Notes: generated by a model not told the origin, from the sequence alone. A DNA stretch of 64,000 nt from Lactobacillus acidophilus (GCF_034298135.1 NZ_CP139575.1:1488001-1552000), one strand, 5' to 3'; counted from the stretch's first letter, positions 7,886-18,813 are shown. Program-made: numbers and translations.

Positions 7886-8156
7886 TTAGTGCGATTCTTT
7901 AAAATAAAAGCCTTGAGATATTACTAACTTTTCAGCCACTTCTCTTTGATTAGCTGTTAAATTATAAAAACTTAATCTCATTCCACCTTCATATAAAACC
8001 AAAGCCAAATTATTATTATCCATCAATGCAATTTTCAAACTCATCAAATTTATCATTATCAAATTGAAAAGTCTTTGGAAAAAAGTCCAAATATGCTGTC
8101 GTATATGCCTTTTCATCCACTTGATCTAAAATATCGTCTAATTTACTTTCTAACAA
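7886..8156 (-). pseudogene. Frameshifted small hypothetical gene
   Basis: Two short minus-strand frames overlap. The upstream one (TTG at 8156 to stop at 8016, 46 residues) has an AGGAG site and reads LESKLDDILDQVDEKAYTTAYLD at its start, here split from the rest. The downstream one (ATG at 8023 to stop at 7886, 45 residues) includes ALVLYEGGMRLSFYNL and QREVAEKLVISQGFYFKE. Each looks like half of one acidic protein of about 90 residues, and a one-base shift near 8016-8024 (in a GGATAATAATAAT stretch) would join them. I do not recognise the family. Two overlapping genes remain possible. Confidence 0.5.
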
Positions 8157-8200
8157 TCTTTTATAAACTCCTATGAATCTTCAACCAAATCTATCTAACA

Positions 8201-8230
8201 AAAAAAGCATTCCACTTGGGAATGCTTTTT
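8201..8230 (-). terminator. Intrinsic terminator of the truA-rplM-rpsI end of the ribosomal block
   Basis: AAAAGCATTCC and GGAATGCTTTT form an 11-bp stem around ACTTG/ACTT, with A and T runs on both sides; it lies just downstream of rpsI. Confidence 0.9.
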
Positions 8231-8255
8231 GATATATAAACGTAAAATCCAAAGA

Positions 8256-8651
8256 TTAACGCTTTGAGAATTGTGAAGCTTTACGGGCTTTCTTCAAACC
8301 TGGCTTCTTTCTTTCCTTCATTCTTGGGTCACGAGTCAAGAAACCTGCCTTCTTAAGTGGACCACGGAAGTCTGGGTCAACTTCAAGAAGAGCACGAGCG
8401 ATACCAAGACGGATAGCTCCAGCTTGACCTGAGAAACCACCACCGTTAACGTTAACGTGAATGTCGTATTGACCTTCAGTTTCAGTTAAAGTTAAAGGTT
8501 GCTTTAAGTCCTTAACTAAGTTAGGGAATGGAATGTATTGATCAATATCTTTACCGTTAACAGTAATCTTACCGTTACCTGGTACTAAACGAACACGTGC
8601 AACTGAGTCCTTGCGGCGACCAGTACCTGTGTATGCAGCTTGTTGTGCCAT
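8256..8651 (-). CDS. rpsI: 30S ribosomal protein S9
   Basis: 131 residues, the usual length. It starts with [16 protein letters not shown] and ends in the basic tail [11 protein letters not shown] whose terminal Lys-Arg reaches the P-site tRNA in the family. The 12-nt gap behind rplM and the shared terminator at 8201-8230 indicate co-transcription. Confidence 0.97.
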   Translation of the reverse strand: MAQQAAYTGTGRRKDSVARVRLVPGNGKITVNGKDIDQYIPFPNLVKDLKQPLTLTETEGQYDIHVNVNGGGFSGQAGAIRLGIARALLEVDPDFRGPLKKAGFLTRDPRMKERKKPGLKKARKASQFSKR

Positions 8652-8662
8652 TATTTAACCTC

Positions 8663-9106
8663 CTAGATTAATTTGTTAATATCTAACTTTTCAGGCTTTT
8701 GTGCTTCATGCTTGTGATCTTCACCAGCATAAACGTGCATCTTCAAGAATTCTTGGTGACCAAGAGTGTTCTTTGGAAGCATGCCCTTAACTGAGATTTC
8801 AACCATCTTAACTGGGTTATTAGCAAGCAACTCACCGTAAGAAACAGCCTTCAAGCCACCGCGCCATGATGAGTGGTGGTAGTAGAACTTGTCTGAAGCC
8901 TTTTTACCAGTCAACTTAATCTTTGAAGCGTTGACAACAATAACGTTATCACCGCAATCAACATTAGGTGTGTATTGAGGCTTGTTCTTACCTCTCAAAA
9001 TAGTGGCTACAGCTGCAGAAAGACGACCAAGAGATACGTCAGTTGCATCAATAATGTACCACTTACGTTCGATTTCACTAGATTTTGCTAATGGTGTAGT
9101 ACGCAA
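8663..9106 (-). CDS. rplM: 50S ribosomal protein L13
   Basis: 147 residues, full length, with the conserved [14 protein letters not shown] opening, [13 protein letters not shown] and [14 protein letters not shown]. An early assembly protein of the large subunit. GGAGGAA precedes the ATG. The 104-nt upstream gap holds an L13-leader-like structure, so expression is probably autoregulated. Confidence 0.97.
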   Translation of the reverse strand: MRTTPLAKSSEIERKWYIIDATDVSLGRLSAAVATILRGKNKPQYTPNVDCGDNVIVVNASKIKLTGKKASDKFYYHHSSWRGGLKAVSYGELLANNPVKMVEISVKGMLPKNTLGHQEFLKMHVYAGEDHKHEAQKPEKLDINKLI

Positions 9107-9140
9107 TTTAAATTCCTCCGTTTATTTGCAGTTTGAAAAC

Positions 9141-9192
9141 AATAAGTTTCCGGGGCCTATCGTGGACAAACATACTATACTAGAGTACGTCC
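9141..9192 (-). ncRNA. Ribosomal protein L13 leader-like cis-regulatory RNA
   Basis: Read on the minus strand, GGACGTACT pairs with AGTATGTTTGTCC-type sequence (GGAC/GTCC and TACT/AGTA steps), followed by the stretch ACGATAGGCCCCGGAAACTT. This matches my memory of the Firmicutes L13 leader, which binds L13 to control rplM-rpsI. A TTGACA box (9205-9210) stands immediately after the truA stop, with a weak TACTCT 17 bp on, so an internal promoter is possible. A covariance-model search of 9107-9210 would settle it. Confidence 0.65.
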
Positions 9193-9210
9193 TTTTAGGA
9201 AAAATGTCAA

Positions 9211-9999
9211 TTATAAATACTGGTCCTGACGATATTTTTGCGGTATTTCATCATAAAAAACATGATACAAATATAAGCCACTTCCCTGAGCTGTTTGTCG
9301 AACTTCTTGTCTATCTTTAGCTGCAATTACTCGCCGCAAGTCATGTAAAGGTCGACGCTCATTACCTATTTCAAGTAAGGCTGCGACCATAATTCTAACC
9401 ATATTATAAAGAAAACCTGAACCGATAAAATCAAATACTATTTCATTTTCTTTTTCATCCTTAGTGATATTAATATAATAAATTGTTCTGACTTTATCTT
9501 TAATTTGTCCACCACTTGCAGCAAAACTAGTAAAATCGTGTTTTCCTAATAGATCTTGGGCCGCTATTCTCATTTTTTCAAGATCTAATTGATAAGGAAA
9601 ATGCCCTGTATAAAATCTTTTAAATGGGTTTACAAAGTAATCTAAACTTAATCGATATCGATACCACTTTCCTTTTATTGAATATCTAGCATGAAAGTCC
9701 TCATCAACTATCTGACAATCCGTAAATACAATATCCGTTGGCATCATCGAATTTAATGCTAAAATCATCCTATTCGCTGGTATTTCTTTGCCTGGATAAT
9801 CAAAATGTATCACTTGTCCAATTGCATGAACACCTGCATCAGTTCTACCAGAACCTTGAACAATTATTCTTTTCCCCTTAGTCATTTTTTTCAAAGCATC
9901 TTCAACTGTTCCCTGAACAGTTCTTTGATCAGGCTGTAATTGAAAGCCATGAAATAAGTGCCCATCATAGGCCATTGTCATTTTATATCTAGTTAACAT
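9211..9999 (-). CDS. truA: tRNA pseudouridine(38-40) synthase
   Basis: 262 residues, the standard TruA length. The catalytic aspartate is Asp54 in [11 protein letters not shown]; the N-terminal [13 protein letters not shown] is the other family signature. It isomerises U38-U40 in the anticodon arm of several tRNAs. It lies 2 nt downstream of ecfT, a linkage conserved in Firmicutes. Confidence 0.96.
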   Translation of the reverse strand: MLTRYKMTMAYDGHLFHGFQLQPDQRTVQGTVEDALKKMTKGKRIIVQGSGRTDAGVHAIGQVIHFDYPGKEIPANRMILALNSMMPTDIVFTDCQIVDEDFHARYSIKGKWYRYRLSLDYFVNPFKRFYTGHFPYQLDLEKMRIAAQDLLGKHDFTSFAASGGQIKDKVRTIYYINITKDEKENEIVFDFIGSGFLYNMVRIMVAALLEIGNERRPLHDLRRVIAAKDRQEVRQTAQGSGLYLYHVFYDEIPQKYRQDQYL

Positions 10000-10001
10000 A
10001 A

Positions 10002-10799
10002 TTAGTGTGTCCTAAAAATTAATAATAATCCTACTAAAAGTACAAAATAGCCTAAAGAAATCAAATCATATTTTGACCAATTTAATACACGATATTTCGT
10101 TCTACCGCTACTTCCCCGATATCCTCTTGATTCCATTGCAGTTGACAAATCAAGAGCTGTCTCTAACGAATGAATAAACAAAGGAACTAAAATTGGTGTA
10201 ACTGCTTTTGCCCTTTTTATTAATCCGCCATCATTAAAATCAGCCCCACGTGATCTTTGTGCATTCATTATTTTTAACGTTTCATCAAATAACGTAGGCA
10301 CGAAGCGCAAAGCAATCGAAATTACTAATGCAATTTTATCTACTGGAACTTTAAATATTTTTAGCGGTTTAAGTAACCACTCCATTGCATCTGCAATTTC
10401 CAAAGGCATTGTGGTAACAGTCATTACAGTTGATATCAAAATAATTAGTGTAAATCTAATAAAAATATAAATTGCATTAATCAAACCATAGCTTGAAAGT
10501 GTAAAAATCCACCATTGCCAATAGATCTTACCACCCGTCATAAAAAATAGCTGTAATAGCGATGTAAAGAATATTAACCCAATCAAAGGTTTAACTCCAT
10601 CCCAAAATACATTTATTTTTAATCCTGTAGCAAAAACTGCTAAAAAGCAAAATAAAGTAATGATTGCATATGTTAACGGATTGTTAGCTAAAAAAATTAC
10701 AAAAATAAATAAAATAGTAATTAATAATTTCCCTCGGGGATCCATTTTATAAATAAGAGAATGCCCCGGAATATATCTACCAACAATTATCTTACTCAT
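10002..10799 (-). CDS. ecfT: Energy-coupling factor transporter transmembrane protein EcfT
   Basis: 265 residues with about five or six hydrophobic helices and the two cytoplasmic coupling motifs with Ala-Arg-Gly cores, seen as [10 protein letters not shown] and [10 protein letters not shown]. EcfT couples the EcfA1/A2 ATPases to interchangeable substrate-binding S components for vitamins and metals. I take ATG 10799 (GAGGG 8 nt upstream) as start rather than the in-frame GTG at 10808; it overlaps the ecfA2 stop by 8 nt (ATGAGTAA). No S component is in the window, as expected for a shared group II module. Confidence 0.95.
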   Translation of the reverse strand: MSKIIVGRYIPGHSLIYKMDPRGKLLITILFIFVIFLANNPLTYAIITLFCFLAVFATGLKINVFWDGVKPLIGLIFFTSLLQLFFMTGGKIYWQWWIFTLSSYGLINAIYIFIRFTLIILISTVMTVTTMPLEIADAMEWLLKPLKIFKVPVDKIALVISIALRFVPTLFDETLKIMNAQRSRGADFNDGGLIKRAKAVTPILVPLFIHSLETALDLSTAMESRGYRGSSGRTKYRVLNWSKYDLISLGYFVLLVGLLLIFRTH

Positions 10800-11649
10800 A
10801 AAATTCACCCTCTAGGTTATTTTTAATCCCATCAATTAATTGATCAATTGTTAATGGATTTTTTAAAAATTTATAATTATTTAATTCTGATGCAAATATA
10901 CCAGTAACAGGCTCAGATAAATTATGCTTTTTCAGCCATTTTCTATCTGCAAAAATATTTTCAGGAGTATCATGCTTAATTAATTTTCCCTTTTCCATTA
11001 CGAGTACATCATTTGCATACTCTGCAACATCATCCATATTATGTGTAACCAAAATTACAGTATGACCTGCTTTTTGATAATCTAAAAACAATTGCATCAT
11101 ATCGTGCCGAGATTTTGGATCCAAGCCTGCCGCAGGTTCATCCAGACATAAAATCTGAGGCTCAATCGCCATTACACCTGCAATAGCTACTCTTCTCATT
11201 TGTCCACCAGATAATTCAAAAGGAGATTTAGAAGCAAGTTCTTCAGATATCCCCACTTTCTTCATCCATTTAAGTGCCTTATTTTTAGCTTCTTCTTCAG
11301 TTGCACCGAAATTCTTAGGTCCAAATTCAATATCTTCTAGAACCGTATTTTCAAACAATTGAACTTCAGGGAACTGAAAAACGAGACTTACTTTTTTGCG
11401 TAATCGTTTTAAATTTTTATTACTTGTCTCAGGTGTAATATGGTATCCCACAATGTTAATTACCCCGGCACTAGGCTTCAATAAAGCGTTAAAATGCTGC
11501 ATTAAAGTAGACTTACCACTTCCTGTATGTCCAATCAATGCAACAAAACTATTATCAGCTAATTCAAATGAAACATTATCTAACCCTTTTTTCTCCATTG
11601 GAGTTTCTGGAGAATATATATAATCTACTTTTTTGAATTTAATTGACAT
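10792..11649 (-). CDS. ecfA2: Energy-coupling factor transporter ATPase EcfA2
   Basis: 285-residue ABC ATPase: Walker A in [12 protein letters not shown] (near residue 40), Q-loop [13 protein letters not shown], signature [13 protein letters not shown], Walker [13 protein letters not shown], switch His in [12 protein letters not shown]. Forms the heterodimeric nucleotide-binding pair of the ECF module with EcfA1. Its start overlaps the end of ecfA1 by 25 nt. Confidence 0.95.
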   Translation of the reverse strand: MSIKFKKVDYIYSPETPMEKKGLDNVSFELADNSFVALIGHTGSGKSTLMQHFNALLKPSAGVINIVGYHITPETSNKNLKRLRKKVSLVFQFPEVQLFENTVLEDIEFGPKNFGATEEEAKNKALKWMKKVGISEELASKSPFELSGGQMRRVAIAGVMAIEPQILCLDEPAAGLDPKSRHDMMQLFLDYQKAGHTVILVTHNMDDVAEYANDVLVMEKGKLIKHDTPENIFADRKWLKKHNLSEPVTGIFASELNNYKFLKNPLTIDQLIDGIKNNLEGEFYE

Positions 11650-12476
11650 AGATATTGCTCCAATTCATCTTGTGTTTTTATACTTTGTGGCACTTTAATT
11701 CCAGTTTCCTTTAACTTTAAAATTACTTTTTCTACAAATGGTATATCTAAACCTATTTCTTGTAATAATTCTGGTTTACTGAAAATATCTATTGGACCAC
11801 TTTGAGCAAGAATTTTCCCATCATTTAAAACAATTACATCGTCTGCTAAACTTGCTTCATCAATATCATGAGTAATTGATATAATAGTTAAATTTTTATC
11901 GATCATCAATTGTCTAATTATTTTAAGAATTTGGTTTCTCCCATTAGGATCAAGCATCGATGTCGATTCATCCAAGATAATAATATCTGGTTCTACCGCA
12001 AGAATACCAGCGATTGCCACCCGTTGCTTCTGTCCTCCAGAAAGATTAGCTGGCTCTGCATTTATATAATCTAACATACCAACATCAGATAAAACTCGAT
12101 TAACAATTCTAATCATTTCATTTCTAGGTACTCCCCTATTCTCCAATCCAAAAGCTACATCATCACCTACAGTAGCACCAACAAATTGATTATCTGGATT
12201 TTGGAATACAATACCTACTTTTTCTCTAACATTCCATACAGTTTTAGAATTTAAAGTTATACCCGAAACAATAATTTTACTATTTGCATCAGCATCAGGT
12301 AGAAGCAAACCATTTGTCAATTTTGAAATTGTAGATTTACCACTTCCATTATGTCCTATTAATGCAGTCCATGAACCTGACCTAATTTTAAAATTAATAT
12401 CATTGAGGACAGGCTTTTCAGTATCAGGATAAGTAAATGAAACATGTCTAAATTCAACGGCGTTGTTTTTTGACAC
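11625..12476 (-). CDS. ecfA1: Energy-coupling factor transporter ATPase EcfA1
   Basis: 283-residue ABC ATPase starting at GTG 12476 (AAAGGAGAG upstream). Walker [13 protein letters not shown]-loop [13 protein letters not shown], signature [13 protein letters not shown], Walker [14 protein letters not shown] and switch His in SITHDIDEA are all present. First gene of the ecfA1-ecfA2-ecfT-truA run. A hairpin with a T run separates it from rplQ, so it may be expressed by regulated read-through or its own promoter. Confidence 0.95.
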   Translation of the reverse strand: MSKNNAVEFRHVSFTYPDTEKPVLNDINFKIRSGSWTALIGHNGSGKSTISKLTNGLLLPDADANSKIIVSGITLNSKTVWNVREKVGIVFQNPDNQFVGATVGDDVAFGLENRGVPRNEMIRIVNRVLSDVGMLDYINAEPANLSGGQKQRVAIAGILAVEPDIIILDESTSMLDPNGRNQILKIIRQLMIDKNLTIISITHDIDEASLADDVIVLNDGKILAQSGPIDIFSKPELLQEIGLDIPFVEKVILKLKETGIKVPQSIKTQDELEQYLCQLNSKK

Positions 12477-12534
12477 TATTACACTCTCCTTTCATAAAGA
12501 TAATTACATATTAGTAATTGTAACAGAAAAAAGA

Positions 12535-12650
12535 GCAAAAAAATCACCCATGAAGAGGGATGATTCTTAATCATCTAAGCTAGACTAAGCTTACGCCATC
12601 ATCTTTACGCTTATTCTCACTTTCATGGATAATTCTTAATACGTATTAAG
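12535..12650 (-). promoter_or_regulatory. rplQ-ecfA1 intergenic region: terminator with competing hairpin (possible attenuator)
   Basis: On the minus strand, AATCATCCC pairs with GGGTGATT (one bulged base) before T7, a plausible intrinsic terminator at 12535-12565. Just upstream, GATGATT-AAG-AATCATC (12559-12575) forms a 7-bp hairpin that uses the terminator's 5' arm. ATCCATGAA (12622-12630) can pair with TTCATGGGT (12546-12554), again in conflict with the terminator. A 16-bp perfect palindrome, CTTAATACGTATTAAG, sits at 12635-12650. This looks like alternative structures rather than a plain terminator; a simple rplQ terminator is the conservative reading. Confidence 0.5.
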
Positions 12651-12666
12651 TTGTGATTATTCTAGA

Positions 12667-13050
12667 TTAAACTAATTCAAGAATAACCATTGGAGCAGCG
12701 TCACCTTTACGAGGAACAGCTAACTTCATAATTCTAGTGTAACCACCATTACGATCCTTGTAACGAGGTGCTACATCACTAAAAAGCTTTTGCAATGCTG
12801 ACTTAACAACAACTGCATCCTTTTCTTCGTGGATATCTGCAACTTCGTTACGTACAAATGCTGCAGCCTTTCTTCTTGAAGCTAAATCGCCGCGCTTACC
12901 TAAAGTGATCATCTTTTCGGCAGTCTTACGAACTTCTTTAGCACGAGTTTCAGTAGTAACAATGCGTTCGTTCATGATTAATTGAGTAGTCATTTCTCTT
13001 AGCATTGCTTTTCTGTGAGCACTATCGCGACCTAATTTACGGTATGCCAT
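12667..13050 (-). CDS. rplQ: 50S ribosomal protein L17
   Basis: 127 residues, the normal bacterial length; opens [17 protein letters not shown] and ends in the conserved [13 protein letters not shown] structural protein of the large subunit near the exit tunnel. Last ribosomal gene of the alpha operon, 24 nt after rpoA. Confidence 0.97.
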
Positions 13051-13074
13051 GGGTTTGCCTCCTTTTATTACTAA

Positions 13075-14013
13075 CTAGTCTTCTTGACGAAGTGAAAGAC
13101 CTAAGTCAGTTAATTTATTCTTTACTTCTTCCAATGATTTACGTCCTAAGTTACGTACACGCATCATATCTGATTCTGTCTTATCAGTCAACTCTTGAAG
13201 AGTGTTAATGCCAGCACGTTTCAGGCAGTTATATGAACGAACAGAAAGATCAAGTTCTTCAATTGTCATTTCGAGCTTCTTTTCTTTCTTATCGTCTTCC
13301 TTTTCCACCATTACTTCGCTGAATTTAGTATTTGCATCAGCTGATTCAAACACCTTGAAATGTTCAACTAAAATTTTAGCAGCAAAACTAAGGGCGTCAT
13401 TAGGCTTGATTGAACCGTCAGTCCAAATCTCAAAAGTGAGTTTGTCAAAATCGTCTCTCTTACCAACACGAGTTGATTCAACTTGGTAATTAGCCTTTTT
13501 AATTGGTGAGAATAGAGAATCAACAGGAATTACTCCGATTGGCATATCATCACTCTTATTGTCACTTGCTGCAACGTATCCTCTACCATTTTTTACGGCG
13601 AGTTCCATGTGCAAGTGTCCACCTTCAGCAATGGTACAAATATATTGATCTGGATTTAAGACTTGAACATCTGCATCAACTTTAAGATCATCAGCAGTCA
13701 CTGTGGCAGGACCTTCAACGTCTAATTCAATAACCTTTTGTTCATCTGAAAGAGACTTTAATTCAAGCTTCTTTAAATTCAAAATGATTTTGGTTACATC
13801 TTCTCTAACGCCAGGAACTGTTGAGAACTCGTGTAAAACGCCATCAATTTGCACATAAACAAGTCCAGTACCCGGAATAGAAGTAAGTAATACTCTTCTT
13901 AAAGAATTACCTAAAGTAGTACCAAAGCCTCGCTCAAGTGGTTCAACAACAAACTTACCGTAAGAATCTTCTTGTTCAACAACGGTAATATTTGGTTTTT
14001 CAAATTCAATCAT
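13075..14013 (-). CDS. rpoA: RNA polymerase alpha subunit
   Basis: 312 residues. The N-terminal assembly domain (about residues 1-230) includes [20 protein letters not shown]; a charged, Lys/Glu-rich linker follows near residue 240, then the alpha-CTD ([19 protein letters not shown] and [15 protein letters not shown]) that contacts UP elements and activators. It dimerises to nucleate polymerase assembly. Position between rpsK and rplQ is standard. Confidence 0.98.
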   Translation of the reverse strand: MIEFEKPNITVVEQEDSYGKFVVEPLERGFGTTLGNSLRRVLLTSIPGTGLVYVQIDGVLHEFSTVPGVREDVTKIILNLKKLELKSLSDEQKVIELDVEGPATVTADDLKVDADVQVLNPDQYICTIAEGGHLHMELAVKNGRGYVAASDNKSDDMPIGVIPVDSLFSPIKKANYQVESTRVGKRDDFDKLTFEIWTDGSIKPNDALSFAAKILVEHFKVFESADANTKFSEVMVEKEDDKKEKKLEMTIEELDLSVRSYNCLKRAGINTLQELTDKTESDMMRVRNLGRKSLEEVKNKLTDLGLSLRQED

Positions 14014-14061
14014 TACTGGGCCCCTTTCAAAACGTAACGTCCTATAATATCATGGACAAAA

Positions 14062-14451
14062 TTAAGCACGACGACGTTTTGGTGGTCTGGAACCATTGTG
14101 GGGAACTGGCGTAACGTCACGAATTGCAGTAATTTCAAGACCAGTTGCTTGAAGTGATCTAATAGCAGATTCACGACCAGCACCAGGACCTTTAACAGAA
14201 ACTTCTACATGTTTCATACCTTGGTCCATTGCACTCTTAGCTGCTGCTTCAGCTGCCATTTGAGCTGCAAATGGAGTAGACTTACGACTACCCTTGAAAC
14301 CCAATGCACCAGCTGAAGACCAAGCAACTGCATTACCTTGAACGTCAGTAATCATGACTAAAGTATTATTAAACGTTGAGTGAATGTGTGCCACACCGCT
14401 TTCAACATGCTTCTTCACACGACGCTTACGTGCTGTTTTCTTTGCAGGCAT
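14062..14451 (-). CDS. rpsK: 30S ribosomal protein S11
   Basis: 129 residues with the family's [35 protein letters not shown] and terminal [14 protein letters not shown] platform protein of the small subunit near the E-site mRNA path. Start placed at the ATG 7 nt after GGAGG (14451); a TTG one codon upstream is in frame but closer to the site. Confidence 0.97.
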   Translation of the reverse strand: MPAKKTARKRRVKKHVESGVAHIHSTFNNTLVMITDVQGNAVAWSSAGALGFKGSRKSTPFAAQMAAEAAAKSAMDQGMKHVEVSVKGPGAGRESAIRSLQATGLEITAIRDVTPVPHNGSRPPKRRRA

Positions 14452-14475
14452 CAATAAACCTCCTTATAAATTAAA

Positions 14476-14826
14476 TTAACGGTTTCTCTTAGTACCCTTA
14501 CGAGTACGAGCATTATTCTTGGTATTTTGGCCACGAACTGGAAGTCCACGGCGGTGACGAATACCACGATAAGAACCAATATCAACTAAGCGCTTAATGT
14601 TCATGCTTACTTCACGACGTAAGTCACCTTCAACACGGTACTTATCTACTTCAGCACGAAGCTTTTCTTGATCTTCTGGAGTCAAATCCTTTGAACGAAT
14701 ATCTTCAGACACACCAGCGTCAGCACAAATCTTCTTAGCAGTTGCATCACCAATACCATAAATGTATGTTAAGGCAACAACGATTCGCTTATCTCTTGGT
14801 AAGTCAACACCAGCAATACGAGCCAT
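14476..14826 (-). CDS. rpsM: 30S ribosomal protein S13
   Basis: 116 residues. [15 protein letters not shown] at the start, [18 protein letters not shown] in the middle and the basic tail [14 protein letters not shown] that contacts P-site tRNA. Sits in the 30S head, in bridges to the 50S. 24 nt upstream of rpsK with an AGGAGG site. Confidence 0.97.
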   Translation of the reverse strand: MARIAGVDLPRDKRIVVALTYIYGIGDATAKKICADAGVSEDIRSKDLTPEDQEKLRAEVDKYRVEGDLRREVSMNIKRLVDIGSYRGIRHRRGLPVRGQNTKNNARTRKGTKRNR

Positions 14827-14850
14827 AAACTACACCTCCTCTATTCTCTA

Positions 14851-14967
14851 TTAACCTTGACGTTGCTTGTGTTTTGGATTTGCTGGGCAAATTACCATAA
14901 CACGGCCATGTCTCTTAATAACTTTACAATGTTCACACATTGGTTTAACAGATGGTCTAACCTTCAT
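14851..14967 (-). CDS. rpmJ: 50S ribosomal protein L36
   Basis: A 38-residue protein: [15 protein letters not shown], then [20 protein letters not shown]. Cys11, Cys14, Cys27 and His33 form the zinc ribbon, so this is the zinc-binding (C+) type. Located between infA and rpsM as in other Firmicutes. Confidence 0.96.
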   Translation of the reverse strand: MKVRPSVKPMCEHCKVIKRHGRVMVICPANPKHKQRQG

Positions 14968-14983
14968 GTTTCCCTCCGTTATA

Positions 14984-15205
14984 TTACTTTATAAATCGAT
15001 ACGTAATTCTACCTTTAGTTAAATCATATGGAGATAACTCAACTGTTACACGGTCTCCTGGCAAGATACGAATGTAATGCATTCTAATCTTACCTGAAAC
15101 GTGTGCTAAAATAGTAGCTCCATTTTCCAATTCAACTTTAAACATAGCATTAGGTAAGGTATCAACTACCTTACCTTCTACTTCAATGACATCATCTTTT
15201 GCCAA
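14984..15205 (-). CDS. infA: Translation initiation factor IF-1
   Basis: 73 residues, a single OB-fold: [35 protein letters not shown] and a C-terminal KGRITYRF. It binds the 30S A site with IF-2 and IF-3 during initiation. The methionine aminopeptidase gene (map) that often separates adk and infA is absent here. Confidence 0.97.
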   Translation of the reverse strand: MAKDDVIEVEGKVVDTLPNAMFKVELENGATILAHVSGKIRMHYIRILPGDRVTVELSPYDLTKGRITYRFIK

Positions 15206-15276
15206 AGTTGTTCCTCCGCAATTAAACAGTCATACTTTGAAATTATAACACGGATAAAAAATTATACAAATCTTTC

Positions 15277-15933
15277 TTATTGATTATTGCTCAATACCGC
15301 ATCAATGTCTTCAAAGACTTTTTCTGGAGTTTGTTCACCATTAATTATAGTAAGCAAACCTTTCTTTTGGTAAAAGTCCTTCAAAGGTGCATTCATCTTT
15401 TCATTAACTTCAAGACGATTCTTAACAACTTCTGGCTTATCATCTTCACGTTGATAAAATTCATGACTACCACAACGATCACAAGTACCTTCAACTTTAG
15501 GTTGCTTAGAAATCTTGTTGTACGTAGCACCACAATTTTTACACATGTATCTTGCTGATAAACGCTTAATCAAAGTATCTTCATCAACTTCAAGCGCAAT
15601 GACATTAGTTAATGGCTTCTTCAAACGCTTAGTAATACCTTCTAAAAGTTCTGCTTGCACAGTAGTTCTTGGAAAACCATCTAAGATATAACCTTCTTTA
15701 ATATCAGGTTGACTTAAACGTTCTTCAACTAATCTTGCAGTAACTTCATCTGGTACTAAGTTACCTTTATCAATGTAGCTCTTAGCTTCAAGACCAACTT
15801 TAGTCTTGTTTGCCATTGCTTCCCTAAACATATCTCCAGTTGAGATATGAGTTAAGTGATATTTATCGACGATTCTTTCTGATGCTGTACCTTTACCAGC
15901 ACCTGGTAAACCTAAAAGAATTAAGTTAATCAT
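15277..15933 (-). CDS. adk: Adenylate kinase
   Basis: 218 residues. P-loop GLPGAGKGT (8-16), AMP-binding [10 protein letters not shown] and DGFPRT, and a long LID with a four-cysteine zinc site (Cys131, Cys134, Cys151, Cys154), as in Gram-positive enzymes. Converts ATP + AMP to 2 ADP. Linked to secY with an 11-nt gap, the usual Firmicutes arrangement. Confidence 0.97.
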   Translation of the reverse strand: MINLILLGLPGAGKGTASERIVDKYHLTHISTGDMFREAMANKTKVGLEAKSYIDKGNLVPDEVTARLVEERLSQPDIKEGYILDGFPRTTVQAELLEGITKRLKKPLTNVIALEVDEDTLIKRLSARYMCKNCGATYNKISKQPKVEGTCDRCGSHEFYQREDDKPEVVKNRLEVNEKMNAPLKDFYQKKGLLTIINGEQTPEKVFEDIDAVLSNNQ

Positions 15934-15944
15934 TTTTTCCGTTC

Positions 15945-17240
15945 CTATCTGATGAATCCAACATATTCTCTCTTCATTAACAAGCCGTTAATTTGACGAG
16001 ATAACTCAAGAACAACCCCAATCACAATTAAAAGACTTGTTCCTCCTAAACCAATGGAACTTGGGAGATTCCAAAAGTTAGTAGCCAATTGAGGCAATAG
16101 AGCAACTAAACCTAAAAATATTGAACCTACAGTTGATAACTTGATCAACATCTTTGAAATATAATTCTGTGTATCTTTACCTGGCCAAACGCTAGGAATA
16201 TAAGCACCCTGTTTTTGTAAGTTTTCTGCTAGCTTCTCAGGGTTAACCTGAACAAAAGCGTAGAAGAAAGTAAATAAAATAATTAAAAGAGTGTAGATGA
16301 TAACACCAGGAGTAGTTTGTAAACTAAAGATTTGATTCAATACTTTAAACCATTGTTGATCGCCTTGGGTTCTTTGAAAGGCCATTAAAATTGTTGCCGG
16401 CGTAATAATAAATGAACTGGCAAAAATAACTGGAATAACCCCAGATACATTAACTTTTAATGGTAGAAAACTTTCAGAACCACTAATCGTCGCTCTTCTT
16501 GTATATTGAATGGGAATGCGACGATCAGCCTGTTCAACCCACGTAACTAATTGAGTTACGATAAGGATTGCAACTATAACCGCGATGAAGAACAAAATAC
16601 CTTGCCAACGATCACTGGCACTATTGTTAATAATTTCTTCTTTGTAAATTTGCCATAAGCCACTTGGTAATCTTGCAATAATACCAGCAAAAATAATTAC
16701 TGATACACCATTTCCAAGACCCTTATCAGTGATTTCATCACCTAACCATGTTAATAACATCGTTCCAGCAGTCATAATAATGGCAATTTCTACATAAGTC
16801 TGGGGTGTTTGATTTTTAACTAACCCCATTTGAGTTAAGGCGTTGAATCCTAACGTAATACCAATACTTTGAACAAAAGCAACAACTAAAGTTAAATACC
16901 TTGTTACTTGATTGGTTTTACGTCTACCAACTTCCCCTTGCTTCCCCCATTCGACTAATGTCGGAACAATATCCATTTGTAAAAGTTGAATTACGATCTG
17001 CGCCGTAATATACGGGGAAACACCCAATGAAAATATTGAATAGTTATCTAGTCCACCACCGGATACAGTATCCAGCATTGGAACTAATCCAGTTTGAGCA
17101 ACCTGTGTGATCGCCTTTGCATTAACACCAGGAACGGTAATATTAGCACCAATCCTGTATATTAAAAGAATAAAAAGAGTGAAATAAATTTTATTTCTAA
17201 TTTCTTTATCCTTAAAGGCGTTCTTCAAGGTCGAAAACAT
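15945..17240 (-). CDS. secY: Preprotein translocase subunit SecY
   Basis: 431 residues with ten hydrophobic helices; the protein-conducting channel of the Sec translocon in the cytoplasmic membrane. Recognisable segments are [13 protein letters not shown] near the N-terminus, [14 protein letters not shown], and the cytoplasmic loop [12 protein letters not shown] important for SecA/ribosome contact. Its ATG overlaps the rplO stop by one base, implying coupling. Confidence 0.98.
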   Translation of the reverse strand: MFSTLKNAFKDKEIRNKIYFTLFILLIYRIGANITVPGVNAKAITQVAQTGLVPMLDTVSGGGLDNYSIFSLGVSPYITAQIVIQLLQMDIVPTLVEWGKQGEVGRRKTNQVTRYLTLVVAFVQSIGITLGFNALTQMGLVKNQTPQTYVEIAIIMTAGTMLLTWLGDEITDKGLGNGVSVIIFAGIIARLPSGLWQIYKEEIINNSASDRWQGILFFIAVIVAILIVTQLVTWVEQADRRIPIQYTRRATISGSESFLPLKVNVSGVIPVIFASSFIITPATILMAFQRTQGDQQWFKVLNQIFSLQTTPGVIIYTLLIILFTFFYAFVQVNPEKLAENLQKQGAYIPSVWPGKDTQNYISKMLIKLSTVGSIFLGLVALLPQLATNFWNLPSSIGLGGTSLLIVIGVVLELSRQINGLLMKREYVGFIR

Positions 17241-17680
17241 TAGATCACCTCAACAGTTCCGCCAGCGGCTTCAACTGCTTCTTTGGCAGCTGCGGAAACT
17301 TTATTAACCTTTACAGTCAATTTAACTTTTAATTCACCGTTGCCAAGTAACTTAACGCCTGATAATTCTTTCTTTACCAAACCGTTTTCCTTAAGAGTTG
17401 CAACAGTTACTTCACTGCCATCTTCAAACTTATTTAAGTCATCTAAATTTACGATTGCGTATTCCTTACGGTTAACATTCTTAAAACCACGCTTTGGCAT
17501 AGTTCTGAATAATGGCATTTGACCACCTTCAAAACCTAAACGTGTGTGACCGCCTTGACGAGCCAATTGACCCTTTTGACCACGGCCTGAAGTCTTACCG
17601 TAACCACTTGAAGTACCACGACCAACACGCTTTCTGTTACGACGTGAACCTTCAGCAGAATGTAATTCATGAAGCTTCAT
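17240..17680 (-). CDS. rplO: 50S ribosomal protein L15
   Basis: 146 residues; opens [20 protein letters not shown] followed by the Gly/Arg-rich extension ([19 protein letters not shown]) that threads into 23S rRNA, then the globular domain. Late assembly protein, directly before secY. Confidence 0.97.
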   Translation of the reverse strand: MKLHELHSAEGSRRNRKRVGRGTSSGYGKTSGRGQKGQLARQGGHTRLGFEGGQMPLFRTMPKRGFKNVNRKEYAIVNLDDLNKFEDGSEVTVATLKENGLVKKELSGVKLLGNGELKVKLTVKVNKVSAAAKEAVEAAGGTVEVI

Positions 17681-17703
17681 TAATTCGGCACCTCCTCGAT
17701 ATC

Positions 17704-17889
17704 TTATTTATTAATCTCTTCAACAGAGATTAAGTGAGCAATTTTCAATAATGCACCACGAGTAGCAGCGTTGTCTGGAAGAACAACAGTACTATCTACT
17801 CTACCTAAACCAAGAGCTTTAACGATCTTTCTTTGTTCAGGTAGACGGTGAGCAGCACTTCTAATTAAAGTAATCTTTAAATCAGTCAT
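17704..17889 (-). CDS. rpmD: 50S ribosomal protein L30
   Basis: 61 residues, the bacterial short form: [33 protein letters not shown] and a C-terminal AHLISVEEI. Placed between rpsE and rplO as usual. Confidence 0.96.
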   Translation of the reverse strand: MTDLKITLIRSAAHRLPEQRKIVKALGLGRVDSTVVLPDNAATRGALLKIAHLISVEEINK

Positions 17890-17906
17890 CTATGATCTCC
17901 CTAATC

Positions 17907-18413
17907 TTAAGCTCTTTCAGGTTGACGAAGTTTACTTACTTCTTCGCTAGTTCTAAGCTTCTTTAAACCATCAATAGTTGCACGAACAACGTTGATTGGA
18001 GTATTAGAACCAAGTGACTTTGAAGTTACGTCTGAAATACCAGCCATATCCATAACGATACGTACGGCACCACCGGCAGCAACACCGGAACCAGCTTCGG
18101 CAGGCTTCAATAAAATGTTACCTGAACCATAGTGACCAATAACTTCGTGAGGAATAGTAGTACCAACCTTAGGTACGTTGATCATCTTCTTCTTACCGTC
18201 TTCTACAGCCTTACGGATTGCTTCTGGGACTTCTTGAGCTTTACCAGTACCAAAACCTACGCGGCCCTTCTTGTCACCAACAACAACAAGAGCAGCAAAT
18301 CTCATGCGACGGCCACCTTTAACAACCTTAGTAATACGGTTGACAGCGACTAATTGATCTTCGATATCGTCTTTGTTTCTGCGATTGTTACGAGAATCAT
18401 TGCGGTTTGCCAT
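17907..18413 (-). CDS. rpsE: 30S ribosomal protein S5
   Basis: 168 residues. The dsRBD-like N-terminal domain contains [19 protein letters not shown] (residues about 19-38), the loop tied to decoding fidelity and spectinomycin; the C-terminal domain has [20 protein letters not shown]. Contributes to mRNA entry helicase activity and accuracy. Confidence 0.97.
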   Translation of the reverse strand: MANRNDSRNNRRNKDDIEDQLVAVNRITKVVKGGRRMRFAALVVVGDKKGRVGFGTGKAQEVPEAIRKAVEDGKKKMINVPKVGTTIPHEVIGHYGSGNILLKPAEAGSGVAAGGAVRIVMDMAGISDVTSKSLGSNTPINVVRATIDGLKKLRTSEEVSKLRQPERA

Positions 18414-18430
18414 GTGTTAATTCTCCTTTC

Positions 18431-18787
18431 CTAGAAATCTAATCCGTTTTCACGAGCAGCATCAGCTAATGCTTGAATACGGCCGTGGTATAAATAACCA
18501 CTTCTGTCGAATACAACAGTAGAAATGTTCTTAGCCTTTGCAGCTTCGGCAATTGCCTTACCAACAGCAGCAGCTTGTTCTAACTTAGTTGCATCTGATA
18601 CATTTTCATCCAAAGTTGAGGCACTTGCAAGCGTAACACCCGCTACGTCATCAATTAATTGAGCGTAGATGTTTTTATTTGAACGAAAAATGCTTAAGCG
18701 TGGGCGCTCAGCAGTACCAGAAATTTTTCCACGAATACGTCTGTGACGCTTTAAGCGTAACTTGTTTTTATCTGGTTTAGAAATCAC
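18431..18787 (-). CDS. rplR: 50S ribosomal protein L18
   Basis: 118 residues with [19 protein letters not shown] and the terminal [19 protein letters not shown] of the family. Binds 5S rRNA together with L5 in the central protuberance. Confidence 0.97.
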   Translation of the reverse strand: MISKPDKNKLRLKRHRRIRGKISGTAERPRLSIFRSNKNIYAQLIDDVAGVTLASASTLDENVSDATKLEQAAAVGKAIAEAAKAKNISTVVFDRSGYLYHGRIQALADAARENGLDF

Positions 18788-18813
18788 AATTTCACCTCAA
18801 AAATAACTACTTA

